From the NCBI GenBank assembly GCA_028868305.1, contig JAGWUS010000021.1, positions 1 to 57,497 on the forward strand: DNA of 57,497 nucleotides, written 5' to 3'. The notes beneath the pieces are model-generated. The model saw only the letters and a list, made by a program, of their open reading frames with translations. It was not told the origin of the DNA and did no database searches. This DNA is from Burkholderiales bacterium (GTDB lineage: Bacteria; Pseudomonadota; Gammaproteobacteria; Burkholderiales; Burkholderiaceae_C). Below, piece by piece: positions 10,702 through 20,212 of the stretch (position 1 is its first letter; every line of letters begins with the position of its first letter). The translations under genes and the position numbers were made by a program.

Positions 10702-11742
10702 ATGAAATCACGTAACAATGCAAATGGCATGCGGCCCGGATCGGGCCCTGTTACGTTGGCGATGGTTGCTGAACTGGCAGGGGTGTCGCCCAGCACCGTT
10801 TCCCGGATTTTGAATGGCACTGCAGTCGTTAGCGCCGAAAAACGGCAGGCAATAGATGACGCGATTGCCAAACTTGGCTTCGTTCCTAACCCGGTGGCCC
10901 GGGGTTTGGCTGGCGGACGCACACTGAGCGTGGGTGTGATAACACAGGCCCTGGACAGTCCGTTCTATGGTGCTGCGTTGCGCGGTATCGAGCTTGAGCT
11001 TCAGGCGGCTGGCTACAGTGCACTTTTCGTGAGTGGCCATTGGAACGCTGCTGAAGAGGCCCGGTGCATCGATGTTTTGCGTGCAAGACGGGTAGACGGA
11101 ATCATTGTTTTAACTGGCCGCTTGAGTGACAACAGGCTGAAAGAGTGCGCCAAAAACATGCCGATTGTTGTCACCGGCCGAAATCTGAAAGCCAGTCAGC
11201 TGTACGCATTGAATTTTGACCAATGTGAAGGGGCGCGACTTGCAACCAAGCATCTGGTTGATTTGGGCCATAAAAAAATCGCGTTTATCACGGGCGATAT
11301 GGAGCATCCAGATGCCCAGGAGCGGGAACGGGGCTATCGGGCTGCGCTGGAAGACGCGCGTATACCATTTGATCAGCGACTTGTTGTCAATGGCCTCTAT
11401 ACCGAAGACAGTGGTATGGCGGCCGCCGCGGAGTTGCTTTCCAGGCGCAGGCCGTTTACCGCCGTCTTTGCAGCAAATGACCAGATGGCATTGGGCGCGG
11501 CGCTCTGTTTTCATCGGCAAGGTTTGCACATCCCTGGCGATGTAGCGTTGATTGGATTTGACGACCTTCCGGTATGTGCCTACTCATACCCGCCTCTAAG
11601 CAGCGTTCACCAGCCAGCCAATGAGATGGGGCGTTTGGCTGCATCAGCCATGCTTCAGTTGCTTCAGGGGCAAAAGCCTGTGATAGTGATGCCTTCCCCT
11701 ACATTGAAGATACGCCAATCCACCGAAGCCAGCGTCAGCTGA
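10702..11742 (+). CDS. LacI-family repressor of the glucan locus
   Basis: Transcriptional regulator of 346 residues. The helix-turn-helix lies near the N-terminus (VTLAMVAELAGVSPSTVSRI), followed by the hinge helix PNPVARGLAGG and a periplasmic-binding-protein-like effector domain (about residues 75-340). ATG chosen with CGGAGG about 10 nt upstream; an in-frame reading further upstream overlaps GH30 and is not credible. It is the only LacI-type regulator in the locus, and four identical LacI-type palindromes stand before the locus operons, so it almost certainly binds them. One site precedes its own likely operon, which suggests autoregulation. The inducer is probably a short beta-glucan such as laminaribiose, by inference. 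Confidence 0.92.
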   Translation: MKSRNNANGMRPGSGPVTLAMVAELAGVSPSTVSRILNGTAVVSAEKRQAIDDAIAKLGFVPNPVARGLAGGRTLSVGVITQALDSPFYGAALRGIELELQAAGYSALFVSGHWNAAEEARCIDVLRARRVDGIIVLTGRLSDNRLKECAKNMPIVVTGRNLKASQLYALNFDQCEGARLATKHLVDLGHKKIAFITGDMEHPDAQERERGYRAALEDARIPFDQRLVVNGLYTEDSGMAAAAELLSRRRPFTAVFAANDQMALGAALCFHRQGLHIPGDVALIGFDDLPVCAYSYPPLSSVHQPANEMGRLAASAMLQLLQGQKPVIVMPSPTLKIRQSTEASVS

Positions 11743-11760
11743 TATTCGCGCTTACCCTTG

Positions 11761-11789
11761 TTGACAGGGGTTGTGGCTGTCTGTATATT
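11761..11789 (+). promoter_or_regulatory. Strong sigma-70 promoter of the ABC/glycosidase operon
   Basis: TTGACA, exactly 17 nt, then TATATT: a near-consensus housekeeping promoter. The LacI operator starts five bases after the -10, over the expected start site, as in classical repression. Confidence 0.85.
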
Positions 11790-11794
11790 CTTTG

Positions 11795-11808
11795 TGAAAG
11801 CGCTTTCA
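11795..11808. promoter_or_regulatory. LacI-type operator 4 (ABC/glycosidase operon)
   Basis: Fourth exact TGAAAGCGCTTTCA, covering the predicted transcription start of the nine-gene operon and 18 bp upstream of its first start codon. Confidence 0.9.
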
Positions 11809-11826
11809 TAAAGATACGGAGACTTC

Positions 11827-13104
11827 ATGCTTGACCTGTACCACACTTGCCATTGGCGACGTATCGCCGTTGCAGCGTGTCTATTTCTTTGTGTTCTTGG
11901 TACAGGTCACGCCCAGAAGAGAATCGAGTTGACGATTGCCGCGTTTCCTGCGGTCGATGAAGTGATCAAGGCAGCCATTCCTGCCTGGAAATTGAAACAC
12001 CCTGATGTGGATATCAAATTGGTTAGTCGCCAGTTTTCTGACCATCACACTGCGATGACCACTGCACTTTCAACATCCTTTTACCTGCCGGATGTCATGG
12101 CGCTGGAAGTTGGTTACGTGGGTAGGTTCGCGCAAGGTGGCGGCCTGGAGGACCTCTCCAGGCCACCCTATGATATTGCCCGACACCAAAGCCAGTTTGT
12201 CAGTTATGCGTTCGAACAAGCAAAAAACAGATTGGGAGCGGTAGTTGCCGCGCCAACCGATATTGGGCCCGGAACGCTGCTTTACAGAAAAGACGTTTTG
12301 GACAAAGCAGGAGTCAGCGAAGCAGAACTCACCCGAACCTGGGACAGCTATGTCGATTCTGGAATAAAGATAAAGGCCACCACGGGTTCATATTTGATGG
12401 CGCATGCGCGCGACATGAAGGACATCCTCATCCGCATAGGTCTTAAGCCGGGCGAGGGTCTGTACTTTGATGACCAGTCGCGAGTGTTGGTGAACTCCCC
12501 GCGTTTTTTTCGCGCATTTGAGTTGGCGCGGAAGGTAAGAAAAAACAAACTGGATGCAAAAGTTTCAGCCTGGTCTAACGAGTGGGCGGAGGGTCTCAGG
12601 CGGGGAAGTCTCTCAACGCAACTCACAGGCGCCTGGTTGGCCGGACACCTGAACAACTGGCTGGCTCCAAAAACAAAGGGCAATTGGCGCGCTGCCCAGC
12701 TGCCTGAGAAATCCTGGGCTGCCTACGGCGGAACCTTCCTTGCAATTGCGCGTGGTGCCCCTGCGGACCACAAGGCACTTGCCTGGGAGTTCATTGAAAT
12801 GATGACACTTGATCGAGACCTGCAACTAAGCGCTTTCAAATCACAGGACGCATTCCCTGCTTTGCTAGCCGCCCATAACGACAAATTTTTTGATGAGCCC
12901 ATTGAATTTCTCGGTGGCCAAAAAGCGCGGGAGCTATGGCGCGAAGCAGCGGCACACATAACGGCCGTTTCGGTACACAAGCAAGATGCATTTGCCGATG
13001 AGGTAATCAATACCGAGCTCGACAAGGTATTGGATCAAGGCAAAGATATTGCGGTGGCTCTTGCGGATGCTGAACGGCTGTTGCAACGCCGGGCACGCCG
13101 GTAA
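11827..13104 (+). CDS. ABC sugar-binding protein
   Basis: Periplasmic solute-binding protein of the family-1 extracellular type (MalE-like), 425 residues. A signal peptide with RRIAVAACLFLCVLGTGHA precedes mature QKRIELTIAAF. LPDVMALEVGYVG and YGGTFLAIARGAP fit the ligand-cleft segments of this family. The start has GGAG five bases upstream. It is the first gene of an operon running MalF-like, MalG-like, GH1, ATPase, GH16, GH17, GH17, GH16. Context makes beta-1,3-gluco-oligosaccharides the likely ligand; sequence alone does not show it. Confidence 0.9.
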   Translation: MLDLYHTCHWRRIAVAACLFLCVLGTGHAQKRIELTIAAFPAVDEVIKAAIPAWKLKHPDVDIKLVSRQFSDHHTAMTTALSTSFYLPDVMALEVGYVGRFAQGGGLEDLSRPPYDIARHQSQFVSYAFEQAKNRLGAVVAAPTDIGPGTLLYRKDVLDKAGVSEAELTRTWDSYVDSGIKIKATTGSYLMAHARDMKDILIRIGLKPGEGLYFDDQSRVLVNSPRFFRAFELARKVRKNKLDAKVSAWSNEWAEGLRRGSLSTQLTGAWLAGHLNNWLAPKTKGNWRAAQLPEKSWAAYGGTFLAIARGAPADHKALAWEFIEMMTLDRDLQLSAFKSQDAFPALLAAHNDKFFDEPIEFLGGQKARELWREAAAHITAVSVHKQDAFADEVINTELDKVLDQGKDIAVALADAERLLQRRARR

Positions 13105-13144
13105 TGGGATCTCAACCAAATCGCAATCTACTCCGTACAACGCA

Positions 13145-14080
13145 ATGAAACCCACCTTTCCAATGCGACTGTCCCCGCGCCTTGCACCCTATGTACTACT
13201 GAGCCCTTTCGTAGTCCTGTTTTTGATCTTCGGTCTGTTTCCGTTAATGTTTTCGCTGTTTCTTGCGTTCCAGTCTTGGGAGCCTACCAGCGGATTGTCC
13301 GCAATGAAGTTTGTTGGTCTGGAGAACTTTGCCTTCTCCCTTGAGGATGAATGGTTCTGGAAGTCACTCGGCAACACCGCCTGGATGGCGCTGGCGTCTG
13401 GTGTGCCACAGCATTTGGTTGCAATACCGCTGGCCGTATTTATCCATACATCTTTCACAAGGCTGCGCGATGGGGTCGTGGGCGCGTATTTCTTGCCCTA
13501 CATCACGTCCACCGTGGCCATCGCGATCATGTTCAGCTCGCTGTTTTCTACCGACTTCGGTTTGGTCAATCAGGCGCTCAACGCGGTGCGGCAAGTCCCC
13601 ATATTGGGATGGTTAATGCCAGCAGAGCCCATTGACTGGCTGGGTGCCCCCCAGAACATCAAGCCAGCCATATCAATGATTGTCTTTTGGCGTTACGTGG
13701 GCTTCAATGTGGTGCTCTACCTCGCAGCACTACAAACCATTCCCAAAGATATTTATGAGGCTGCCACCATGGACGGGGCGGGTCGCTTTCAGCAATTTTG
13801 GTACATCACCCTGCCTAGCCTGAAACCAATGATTTTTTTCGGAGTCACCTTGAGTGTGATCGGCGGACTGCAATTGTTCGAAGAGCCGTTCATTCTCACC
13901 GGTGGCCGGGGTGGTTCAAACCAGGCGGGTATGACGACGGCTATTTACCTGTACCGCATGGCTTTCGATTTCAATGACTTTGGGGCTGCAAGCGCGATGT
14001 CGTGGTTGCTTTTCTTCATGGTCGCAATCCTCACCTGGCTGACGAACCGCGCTTTCAATCCACCGTCCAAAGCCAAATAG
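13145..14080 (+). CDS. ABC sugar permease, MalF-like
   Basis: Inner-membrane permease of 311 residues with about six hydrophobic segments, the first being LAPYVLLSPFVVLFLIFGLF. The EAA loop that docks on the ATPase is YEAATMDGAGRFQQFWYITLP near residue 215. Start at MKPTFPMRL chosen because earlier in-frame starts overlap the binding-protein gene; no clear ribosome site is visible, and MRLSPRL six codons later is possible. Pairs with the MalG-like gene 9 bp downstream. Confidence 0.92.
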   Translation: MKPTFPMRLSPRLAPYVLLSPFVVLFLIFGLFPLMFSLFLAFQSWEPTSGLSAMKFVGLENFAFSLEDEWFWKSLGNTAWMALASGVPQHLVAIPLAVFIHTSFTRLRDGVVGAYFLPYITSTVAIAIMFSSLFSTDFGLVNQALNAVRQVPILGWLMPAEPIDWLGAPQNIKPAISMIVFWRYVGFNVVLYLAALQTIPKDIYEAATMDGAGRFQQFWYITLPSLKPMIFFGVTLSVIGGLQLFEEPFILTGGRGGSNQAGMTTAIYLYRMAFDFNDFGAASAMSWLLFFMVAILTWLTNRAFNPPSKAK

Positions 14081-14089
14081 GAAATCACG

Positions 14090-14914
14090 ATGAACACCCA
14101 ACGCATCTCTCCTTTGGCAGCCTATTGTGTAGTCGGCGTCGGCGCCTTGATCATGCTGCTGCCTTTCTATTTCATGTTCGTTTTTGCAACCCATTCACGG
14201 ACCGAAATTTTTAGCCTGCCGCCACCCCTATTTTTTGGGAATGACTTTTTTAGCAATCTGAAAATTCTTACGGACCGCATGCCCTTTTGGCGCAACCTCG
14301 GTTGGAGTTTGTATGTGGCATTGGCCTCTACGGCGTTGACGCTTTTGTTTTGTTCTATGGGGGGCTATGCGTTTGCGCTCTTCGAGTTCAAGGGAAAAAA
14401 CGTTTTGTTTGGTTTGGTAATGGGGACCATGTTGTTGCCTTCATTCATGAACATGATTCCCACTTTTATGATCATGGACGTGCTCGGTTGGATTGACCAA
14501 CCACGTGCGCTTTACATTCCGGGTGCCGCCAGCGCATTCGGCATTTTTCTGATGCGTCAGTTTGTATCGTCTTCGATTCCCAAAGACCTGATTGAAGCTG
14601 CACGCATGGATGGTTGCAGCGAGTTGGGCATCTACGCACGCATCGTGCTGCCACTTCTCAAGCCTGCGATGGGGACCTTGGGGCTCATTACGTTTATCGC
14701 GTCATGGAACAACTTCATCGGTCCCCTGATCGTCATGCGCTCACCTGATATGTACACCCTGCCACTTGCACTTCGTAGCTTGCAGAGCCCGGTGGATACA
14801 GAGTGGGGTGCACTGATGACAGGTTCGGCCATCGCAACAATTCCGCTGCTGATTTTGTTTGCAATGTCATCTCGTCAGCTCATTTCAGGTTTGACCTCGG
14901 GCGCAGTCAAATGA
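14090..14914 (+). CDS. ABC sugar permease, MalG-like
   Basis: Second inner-membrane permease of the sugar importer, 274 residues. The first membrane segment is PLAAYCVVGVGALIMLLPFY, and the EAA motif reads IEAARMDGCSELGIYARIVLP. It ends immediately before the GH1 start codon, indicating tight co-translation. It forms the membrane channel with the preceding MalF-like subunit. Confidence 0.92.
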   Translation: MNTQRISPLAAYCVVGVGALIMLLPFYFMFVFATHSRTEIFSLPPPLFFGNDFFSNLKILTDRMPFWRNLGWSLYVALASTALTLLFCSMGGYAFALFEFKGKNVLFGLVMGTMLLPSFMNMIPTFMIMDVLGWIDQPRALYIPGAASAFGIFLMRQFVSSSIPKDLIEAARMDGCSELGIYARIVLPLLKPAMGTLGLITFIASWNNFIGPLIVMRSPDMYTLPLALRSLQSPVDTEWGALMTGSAIATIPLLILFAMSSRQLISGLTSGAVK

Positions 14915-16327
14915 ATGCGAGCCGGTTTCGAACTCAATTTTTCTAACACACTTATGCGCATCTTTGACCCACTATCACCCCAACCACGCTTGCCGGAAAA
15001 CTTTGTTTGGGGTGTTGCGACGAGCTCCTTCCAGATCGAAGGAGCCGCCACCGCTGATGGCAAGGGGCCGTCCATATGGGATACCTTTTGCCGCGTGCCT
15101 GGTGCCATTGCCGACGGGAGCGACGGGCAGATTGCCTGCGACCACTACAAGCTGTGGGAGGAAGATCTCGATTTGATTGCCGGCTTGGGCGTGGACGCGT
15201 ACCGGTTCTCGCTTTCGTGGCCACGGATTCGTCCGACGGGTCGTGGTGCCTGGAACGAGAAGGGGCTGGATTTTTATGAGCGATTGGTTGACGGGCTGCT
15301 GGAGCGTGGGATCAAACCCTATCTCACTTTGAATCACTGGGACCTGCCTGATGCGCTGCAGGCCAGCGGCGGCTGGGCCAACCGGGATACGGTTCACCGG
15401 TTTGTCGAGTACGCCAACGCGGTGGATAAGCGTATGGGCAGTCGCATCGCTGCCATCACAACCCACAACGAACCGTGGGTCATGGCGGTGTTGGGATATG
15501 AAACAGGCATTTTCGCGCCCGGAATCAAGAGCCGTGCTGCCGCTGCTCAAGCGTCGCACCATTTGCTATTGAGCCATGGTCTGGCGCTGCAATCGCTGCG
15601 TGAGCAGGGATGCAAGGCGAAGCTGGGTATTGTTCTGAACCTGTCACCGGTTCAGCCAGCATCGGAGACAGCTGCGGACAAGGCGCAAGCTGTTCTTGAA
15701 GATGGCAAGCTCCTGCGGTGGTACATGGATCCGCTGTTCAAAGCCAGCTATCCCGATGATGTTCTGCGCTACCTAGGGGCAGATGCACCAGTGGTATGTG
15801 CCGGTGATCTACAGACTATTGCAACACCAATGGACTTCCTGGGTGTGAACTATTACTCGCGTTCTGTAGTGAGTGCCGATGGCCCGTGGGATGTCCATAA
15901 AAGTGGACTGGAAGTGACGGATATGGGCTGGGAGGTCTATCCCGAAGGATTGACTGAATTGCTGGTCCGCATGCACCGTGATTACCCGGTTCCTCCCATG
16001 TACGTTACCGAGAATGGTGGTGCTTTCAAGGATCAGTACGTAAACGGGCGCGTTCACGATGCAGACCGCGTTCGCTACATCGCCCAACACATTCAGGCCG
16101 TGGCCGATGCAATCGAGCAGGGCGTGAACATGGAGGGCTACATGGTATGGAGCTTGCTCGACAACTTTGAATGGGCCTCGGGCTACGCAAAGCGGTTTGG
16201 CATTGTGCATGTCGACTACGAAACGCAGCGCAGAACACTCAAGGACAGTGCATTGTGGTACCGCAGCTTTTTACAGCATCAACACGCGGAGAGCCTTAAG
16301 CAGGAATCTCTGGCTTTAGGAGCTTAG
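14915..16327 (+). CDS. GH1 beta-glucosidase, cytoplasmic
   Basis: GH1 enzyme of 470 residues that splits imported beta-gluco-oligosaccharides to glucose. The N-terminal signature FVWGVATSSFQIEGA, acid/base E186 in THNEPWVM and nucleophile E366 in YVTENGGAF are all present, and the C-terminal WSLLDNFEWASGY is the aglycone-site region. No signal peptide. The ATG directly after the permease stop was used; MRIFDPL fourteen codons later is equally possible since neither has a good ribosome site. It is embedded between permease and ATPase genes, so uptake and breakdown are produced together. Confidence 0.92.
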   Translation: MRAGFELNFSNTLMRIFDPLSPQPRLPENFVWGVATSSFQIEGAATADGKGPSIWDTFCRVPGAIADGSDGQIACDHYKLWEEDLDLIAGLGVDAYRFSLSWPRIRPTGRGAWNEKGLDFYERLVDGLLERGIKPYLTLNHWDLPDALQASGGWANRDTVHRFVEYANAVDKRMGSRIAAITTHNEPWVMAVLGYETGIFAPGIKSRAAAAQASHHLLLSHGLALQSLREQGCKAKLGIVLNLSPVQPASETAADKAQAVLEDGKLLRWYMDPLFKASYPDDVLRYLGADAPVVCAGDLQTIATPMDFLGVNYYSRSVVSADGPWDVHKSGLEVTDMGWEVYPEGLTELLVRMHRDYPVPPMYVTENGGAFKDQYVNGRVHDADRVRYIAQHIQAVADAIEQGVNMEGYMVWSLLDNFEWASGYAKRFGIVHVDYETQRRTLKDSALWYRSFLQHQHAESLKQESLALGA

Positions 16328-16328
16328 G

Positions 16329-17384
16329 ATGGGACATGTATCTCTTCGCGGAATTCGCAAAAGTTATGGGCCAGTGGACGTCATCAAGGGCGTAGATCTT
16401 GATGTACGGGAGGGAGAGTTCATTGTGTTTGTTGGCCCTTCGGGTTGCGGCAAGTCGACAACCTTGCGGATGATTGCCGGTCTGGAAGACATTACGGGGG
16501 GCGACCTGATGATTGACGGTGTGCGTGCGAACGACCTGCGGCCAGCGGATCGTGGTGCCGCCATGGTCTTTCAAAGCTATGCGTTGTATCCCCATATGAC
16601 GGTGGCTGAGAACATGGGATTCTCACTGAAGATGTCGGGTGTCGCAAAGGCGAAAAGAGACCAGCAGGTCGGGCGCACCGCTGAGATATTGCGCATCACT
16701 GAACTACTGCAGCGGTACCCCAAGGAACTGTCTGGCGGTCAGCGACAACGTGTGGCGATTGGGCGCGCGATTGTCCGCAAACCCAAGGTGTTTTTGTTTG
16801 ACGAGCCATTGTCCAATCTGGATGCTGCCTTGCGGGTAAATATGCGTATTGAGCTCAGCAGGCTTCATAAGGAGTTGGGGACCACCATGATTTACGTGAC
16901 CCACGACCAAGTGGAAGCGATGACCATGGGCAACCGCATTGCTGTATTCAATAAAGGGCATGTAGAGCAGATTGGCGCGCCTCTTGAACTCTACAACCGC
17001 CCAGCTAACCAGTTTGTAGCCACGTTTCTCGGTGCCCCCCGCATCAACCTAATTCCACGGCCTGCAGAGGGCGCACCCGCAGCGCACCGTGCTTTGTGGA
17101 ATGCCTTGGTTGTAGATGGCAATGCCAGCGCCAAGGTGGCGGGTGTGCGCCCTGAGCACTTGCGTGTCTTGCCTGATGGTCAGGGAATACCGGCCAAGGT
17201 AGTCCTGGCGGAGCATCTGGGCGACTCATCGCTATTGCACATCAAACTTGACGGTGTGGAGGAATTGATGAACGCCAAGGTAGGTGCCGACCATACCCAG
17301 GTTGAAGCCAATCAAGCAATAGGTCTCGCGCCTGATGTGTCGTGGGCATTGACTTTTGATGCTGATGGAAAGCTTCTACCGTGA
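16329..17384 (+). CDS. ABC sugar transporter ATPase (MsmX/UgpC-like)
   Basis: Cytoplasmic ATPase of the carbohydrate-uptake CUT1 class, 351 residues. Walker A is GPSGCGKSTT near residue 36, the Q-loop is VFQSYALYPHMT, the signature is LSGGQRQRVAIGRA, Walker B is VFLFDEPLSNLD and the switch is YVTHDQVEA. A C-terminal TOBE-type domain follows from about residue 235. It completes the importer with the two permeases and the binding protein. Its stop overlaps the GTG start of the GH16 gene by 4 bp. Confidence 0.93.
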   Translation: MGHVSLRGIRKSYGPVDVIKGVDLDVREGEFIVFVGPSGCGKSTTLRMIAGLEDITGGDLMIDGVRANDLRPADRGAAMVFQSYALYPHMTVAENMGFSLKMSGVAKAKRDQQVGRTAEILRITELLQRYPKELSGGQRQRVAIGRAIVRKPKVFLFDEPLSNLDAALRVNMRIELSRLHKELGTTMIYVTHDQVEAMTMGNRIAVFNKGHVEQIGAPLELYNRPANQFVATFLGAPRINLIPRPAEGAPAAHRALWNALVVDGNASAKVAGVRPEHLRVLPDGQGIPAKVVLAEHLGDSSLLHIKLDGVEELMNAKVGADHTQVEANQAIGLAPDVSWALTFDADGKLLP

Positions 17385-18286
17385 CAGAGCGTAAGGAGAC
17401 CAAATCTCGCTGGAAGCTGGTGTGGCGCGACGAATTCACGGGTTCAAGCGTCAATCCGGACAAGTGGGACTTCGACATTGGCAATGGTTTTTACGATTAC
17501 AAAAACAACGCATGGATACCGGGTTGGGGGAACGAAGAGCTTCAGTACTACACGCGTGAACCGGAAAATGTATTTGTCCAAGACAGTGTGCTGCATATTC
17601 GTGCGTTGAAAGAGTCTTTGCATGGTTGTGGTTACACCTCGGCGCGTTTGAAAACACGCAAACGCGACGGAACATCACTCTTCGCCAAACAGTACGGCAA
17701 GTTCGAGTTCCGTGCCAAGGTTCCACACGGCAAGGGAATGTGGCCAGCACTGTGGATGCTTCCGCAAGACGATAAATATGGCGGGTGGGCTGCATCCGGC
17801 GAAATTGATGTCATGGAAATATTGGGTGAGCAACCCGATAAAGTGTTGGGGAGCATTCACTACGGTGCGAGCTTTCCCAAGCGTGAACTCGTGACCCACA
17901 CATTGAAAATTCCCGGGAAAAGTACAGTGGCAGACTGGCATGTATATGCCGTCGAATGGGAGCCAGGCGAGATTCGCTGGTTGCTCGACGGCGTCGTCTG
18001 GGCAAAACAGAATTTCTGGTGGAGCTGCAGCAAGAACAACGACGGCGTGGGTATCGATCCTCGGCGCGCGGCCGACATCAATGCGTGGCCAGCACCGTTT
18101 GACCAGCCTTTTTACCTTGTCATGAATGTTGCGGTCGGGGGCAACTTTCCGGGCGTACCGAATGCTGACACGCACTTTCCCGCAGAACTGCTGGTGGACT
18201 ACGTGCGCGTTTATGAGCGAATAGGTGGTTACGGCGATCCTGTGCCGCGTGCCAAAGGTCGCATGCCCTATCAAAAACAAAAGTAA
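17381..18286 (+). CDS. GH16 laminarinase-type enzyme without signal peptide
   Basis: GH16 endo-beta-1,3-glucanase fold, 301 residues. The strand WKLVWRDEFTG opens the jelly roll, WGNEELQYYT is typical of laminarinases, and the catalytic motif is GEIDVMEILG with nucleophile E141, D143 and acid/base E146. The protein starts directly with the catalytic domain and has no signal peptide or lipobox, so it is predicted cytoplasmic, which is uncommon for GH16. The GTG start overlaps the ATPase stop (GTGA), implying translational coupling. It may trim long imported oligosaccharides. Confidence 0.88.
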   Translation: MTERKETKSRWKLVWRDEFTGSSVNPDKWDFDIGNGFYDYKNNAWIPGWGNEELQYYTREPENVFVQDSVLHIRALKESLHGCGYTSARLKTRKRDGTSLFAKQYGKFEFRAKVPHGKGMWPALWMLPQDDKYGGWAASGEIDVMEILGEQPDKVLGSIHYGASFPKRELVTHTLKIPGKSTVADWHVYAVEWEPGEIRWLLDGVVWAKQNFWWSCSKNNDGVGIDPRRAADINAWPAPFDQPFYLVMNVAVGGNFPGVPNADTHFPAELLVDYVRVYERIGGYGDPVPRAKGRMPYQKQK

Positions 18287-18292
18287 GACTGC

Positions 18293-19258
18293 ATGTCCAG
18301 AAATCCAAAACAATTCATTTCCACTGCTGGCGGGTGGCCGGCATCATCTGCGACAACCGCAAAAGGCGGATTGTGGTCAGCGTCGCCGTATGAAGCAATA
18401 GCGGATGCCACCGAGTTGGCGTCCGCCGTAGCTCTGGAGCTTTTGAAGGAGGTGCAGTGCACATTGCTGAAGACAACGCATGGCATGTGCTTCAGTCCCT
18501 ATCTTGAAGGGCAGTCGCCGGGAGACCATGTCAGTGAGCAGCAAATCCGCGACCGATTGACCACTATTCGGCCGTACACCCGCTGGATACGCACATTCTC
18601 CTGCACAGACGGTCACGAGCAGACGCCCCGCATCGCCCATGAATTGGGCCTCAAGACGCTGGTGGGCGCGTGGCTTGGAACGGATGAGACCATCAATGCA
18701 CGCGAGATTGCGGGCCTGATTGAAGTGGCTCGCGCCGGTCATGCTGATCTGGTGGCCGTAGGCAACGAAGTATTGCTGCGTGAAGACATGTCCGAGGATG
18801 TTTTGATTTCCTACATTCGTCAGGTCAAGGAAGCATTGCCAGAGATCCAGGTGGGTTATGTCGACGCCTATTACCTTTTCGAAAAACATCCGCAAGTGAC
18901 CGCTGCGTGTGACGTGTTGCTCACTAACTGCTATCCGTTTTGGGAAGGATGCCCGCGTGAAGAGGCCATCGCCTACATGCAAAGCATGTTCCGAAGAACA
19001 CAGGCAGTTGCAGCTGGCAAGCGGGTCATCATCAGCGAGACAGGCTGGCCGCACGTCGGCACACCGTTCCACGGCGCTGTGCCTTCGATACATGGAGCGA
19101 TGCAGTACTTTCTGGATACCTGTGCCTGGGCCGACACAGAGCAACTGGAGATATTCTATTTTTCTGCCTTTGACGAAGCCTGGAAGGTTGGTGCGGAGGG
19201 CGATGTTGGTGCGTACTGGGGGCTCTGGGACAAGGATGGTCGCCCCAAATTTTTGTAA
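18293..19258 (+). CDS. GH17 beta-1,3-glucan-active enzyme, predicted cytoplasmic (1)
   Basis: GH17 protein of 321 residues lacking a signal peptide. Acid/base E159 lies in VAVGNEVLLR and nucleophile E249 in VIISETGWPH. An N-terminal extension of about 60 residues precedes the barrel. It follows the GH16 gene by 6 bp and precedes a second, clearly divergent GH17. The family holds beta-1,3-glucanases and beta-1,3-glucosyltransferases; which of these applies cannot be told from sequence. Confidence 0.87.
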   Translation: MSRNPKQFISTAGGWPASSATTAKGGLWSASPYEAIADATELASAVALELLKEVQCTLLKTTHGMCFSPYLEGQSPGDHVSEQQIRDRLTTIRPYTRWIRTFSCTDGHEQTPRIAHELGLKTLVGAWLGTDETINAREIAGLIEVARAGHADLVAVGNEVLLREDMSEDVLISYIRQVKEALPEIQVGYVDAYYLFEKHPQVTAACDVLLTNCYPFWEGCPREEAIAYMQSMFRRTQAVAAGKRVIISETGWPHVGTPFHGAVPSIHGAMQYFLDTCAWADTEQLEIFYFSAFDEAWKVGAEGDVGAYWGLWDKDGRPKFL

Positions 19259-19275
19259 CCCTTTTTGAACGACAC

Positions 19276-20205
19276 ATGCTCAAACTACCTGCTGGCCGCG
19301 CCATTTGTTATTCGGGATACCGGGATGGACAAAATCCAGGCGAAAAAATCTACCCTTCTAAGGTGGAGATCTATGAGGACTTGCTTTTGCTGCAACCGCA
19401 CTGGCGATTGCTTCGTCTCTACGATTGCAGTCCGCATGCCGAGCGTGTACTGGAAGTCATTCGCACAAACGGACTGGATTTTCAGGTCATGCTGGGGGCG
19501 TACGTCGGTGCGGAAATGAATAATTTTGGTTGTCCGTGGGGCGCCACGTACTCCGAAGACCAGCTGGAGGCCAATGGACTGGAAAACGATGCAGAAATTG
19601 AACGGCTGATTGTTCTTGCCCAAAAGTTTCCCGACATTATTTTTTCGCTGGCAGTTGGCAACGAAGCGACGGTTGACTGGACCGATCACTTCGTGCCAGT
19701 GCACCGCATGATTGAACTGGTTCGTCGCGTCAAGGCGCGTACGCGCCAACCCATTACATTTTGCGAAAACTACGTACCGTGGCAACACAAGTTGCGCGAC
19801 CTTGTTGCGGAGTTGGATTTTATTTCGCTGCATACCTATCCCGTCTGGGAGTACAAGCATATTCACGAGGCTCTGGATTACACACGGGACAACTACGATA
19901 GCGTTGCCCAGTTGTACCCCAACAAGCCGGTGGTTATTACAGAGGCCGGATGGGCCACCAATTCAAATGGCCGGGGCATCCAGCCCCACAACACATCGCA
20001 GGATTTGCAAGACATCTACTTGCGTGACTTGTTGCGATGGACTGATGAATCCGGTATTTTGTGCTTTGTGTTTGAGGCTTTTGATGAGTCTTGGAAAGGC
20101 TCTCCGGATCCCATGGAGCCAGAAAAGCACTGGGGCTTGTTTACGGTGGATCGCAAGCCCAAGAAATGTATGCAGGCTTTCGCCTCTGAGCTTGTCGAGG
20201 GCTGA
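19276..20205 (+). CDS. GH17 beta-1,3-glucan-active enzyme, predicted cytoplasmic (2)
   Basis: Second signal-less GH17 enzyme, 309 residues, starting near the first barrel strand (AICYSGYRDGQNPG). E130 in LAVGNEATVDW is the likely acid/base and E223 in VITEAGWATN the nucleophile. It shares only the general GH17 plan with its neighbour, and SLHTYPVWEYK resembles the exported GH17 lipoprotein (FASIHTYSIEDAEY), so the three copies may act on different chain lengths or linkages. The stop is 7 bp before the GH16 lipoprotein start. Confidence 0.87.
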   Translation: MLKLPAGRAICYSGYRDGQNPGEKIYPSKVEIYEDLLLLQPHWRLLRLYDCSPHAERVLEVIRTNGLDFQVMLGAYVGAEMNNFGCPWGATYSEDQLEANGLENDAEIERLIVLAQKFPDIIFSLAVGNEATVDWTDHFVPVHRMIELVRRVKARTRQPITFCENYVPWQHKLRDLVAELDFISLHTYPVWEYKHIHEALDYTRDNYDSVAQLYPNKPVVITEAGWATNSNGRGIQPHNTSQDLQDIYLRDLLRWTDESGILCFVFEAFDESWKGSPDPMEPEKHWGLFTVDRKPKKCMQAFASELVEG

Positions 20206-20212
20206 CGACGTG

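Noticed and set aside
12829..12843. AGCGCTTTCA half-match to the LacI operator inside the binding-protein gene
   Set aside because: Only one half of the palindrome is present and it lies within coding sequence.
11827..13104. Binding protein as part of a spermidine or iron transporter
   Set aside because: The operon contains only glycosidases and CUT1-type sugar permeases, and the sequence fits family-1 sugar-binding proteins.
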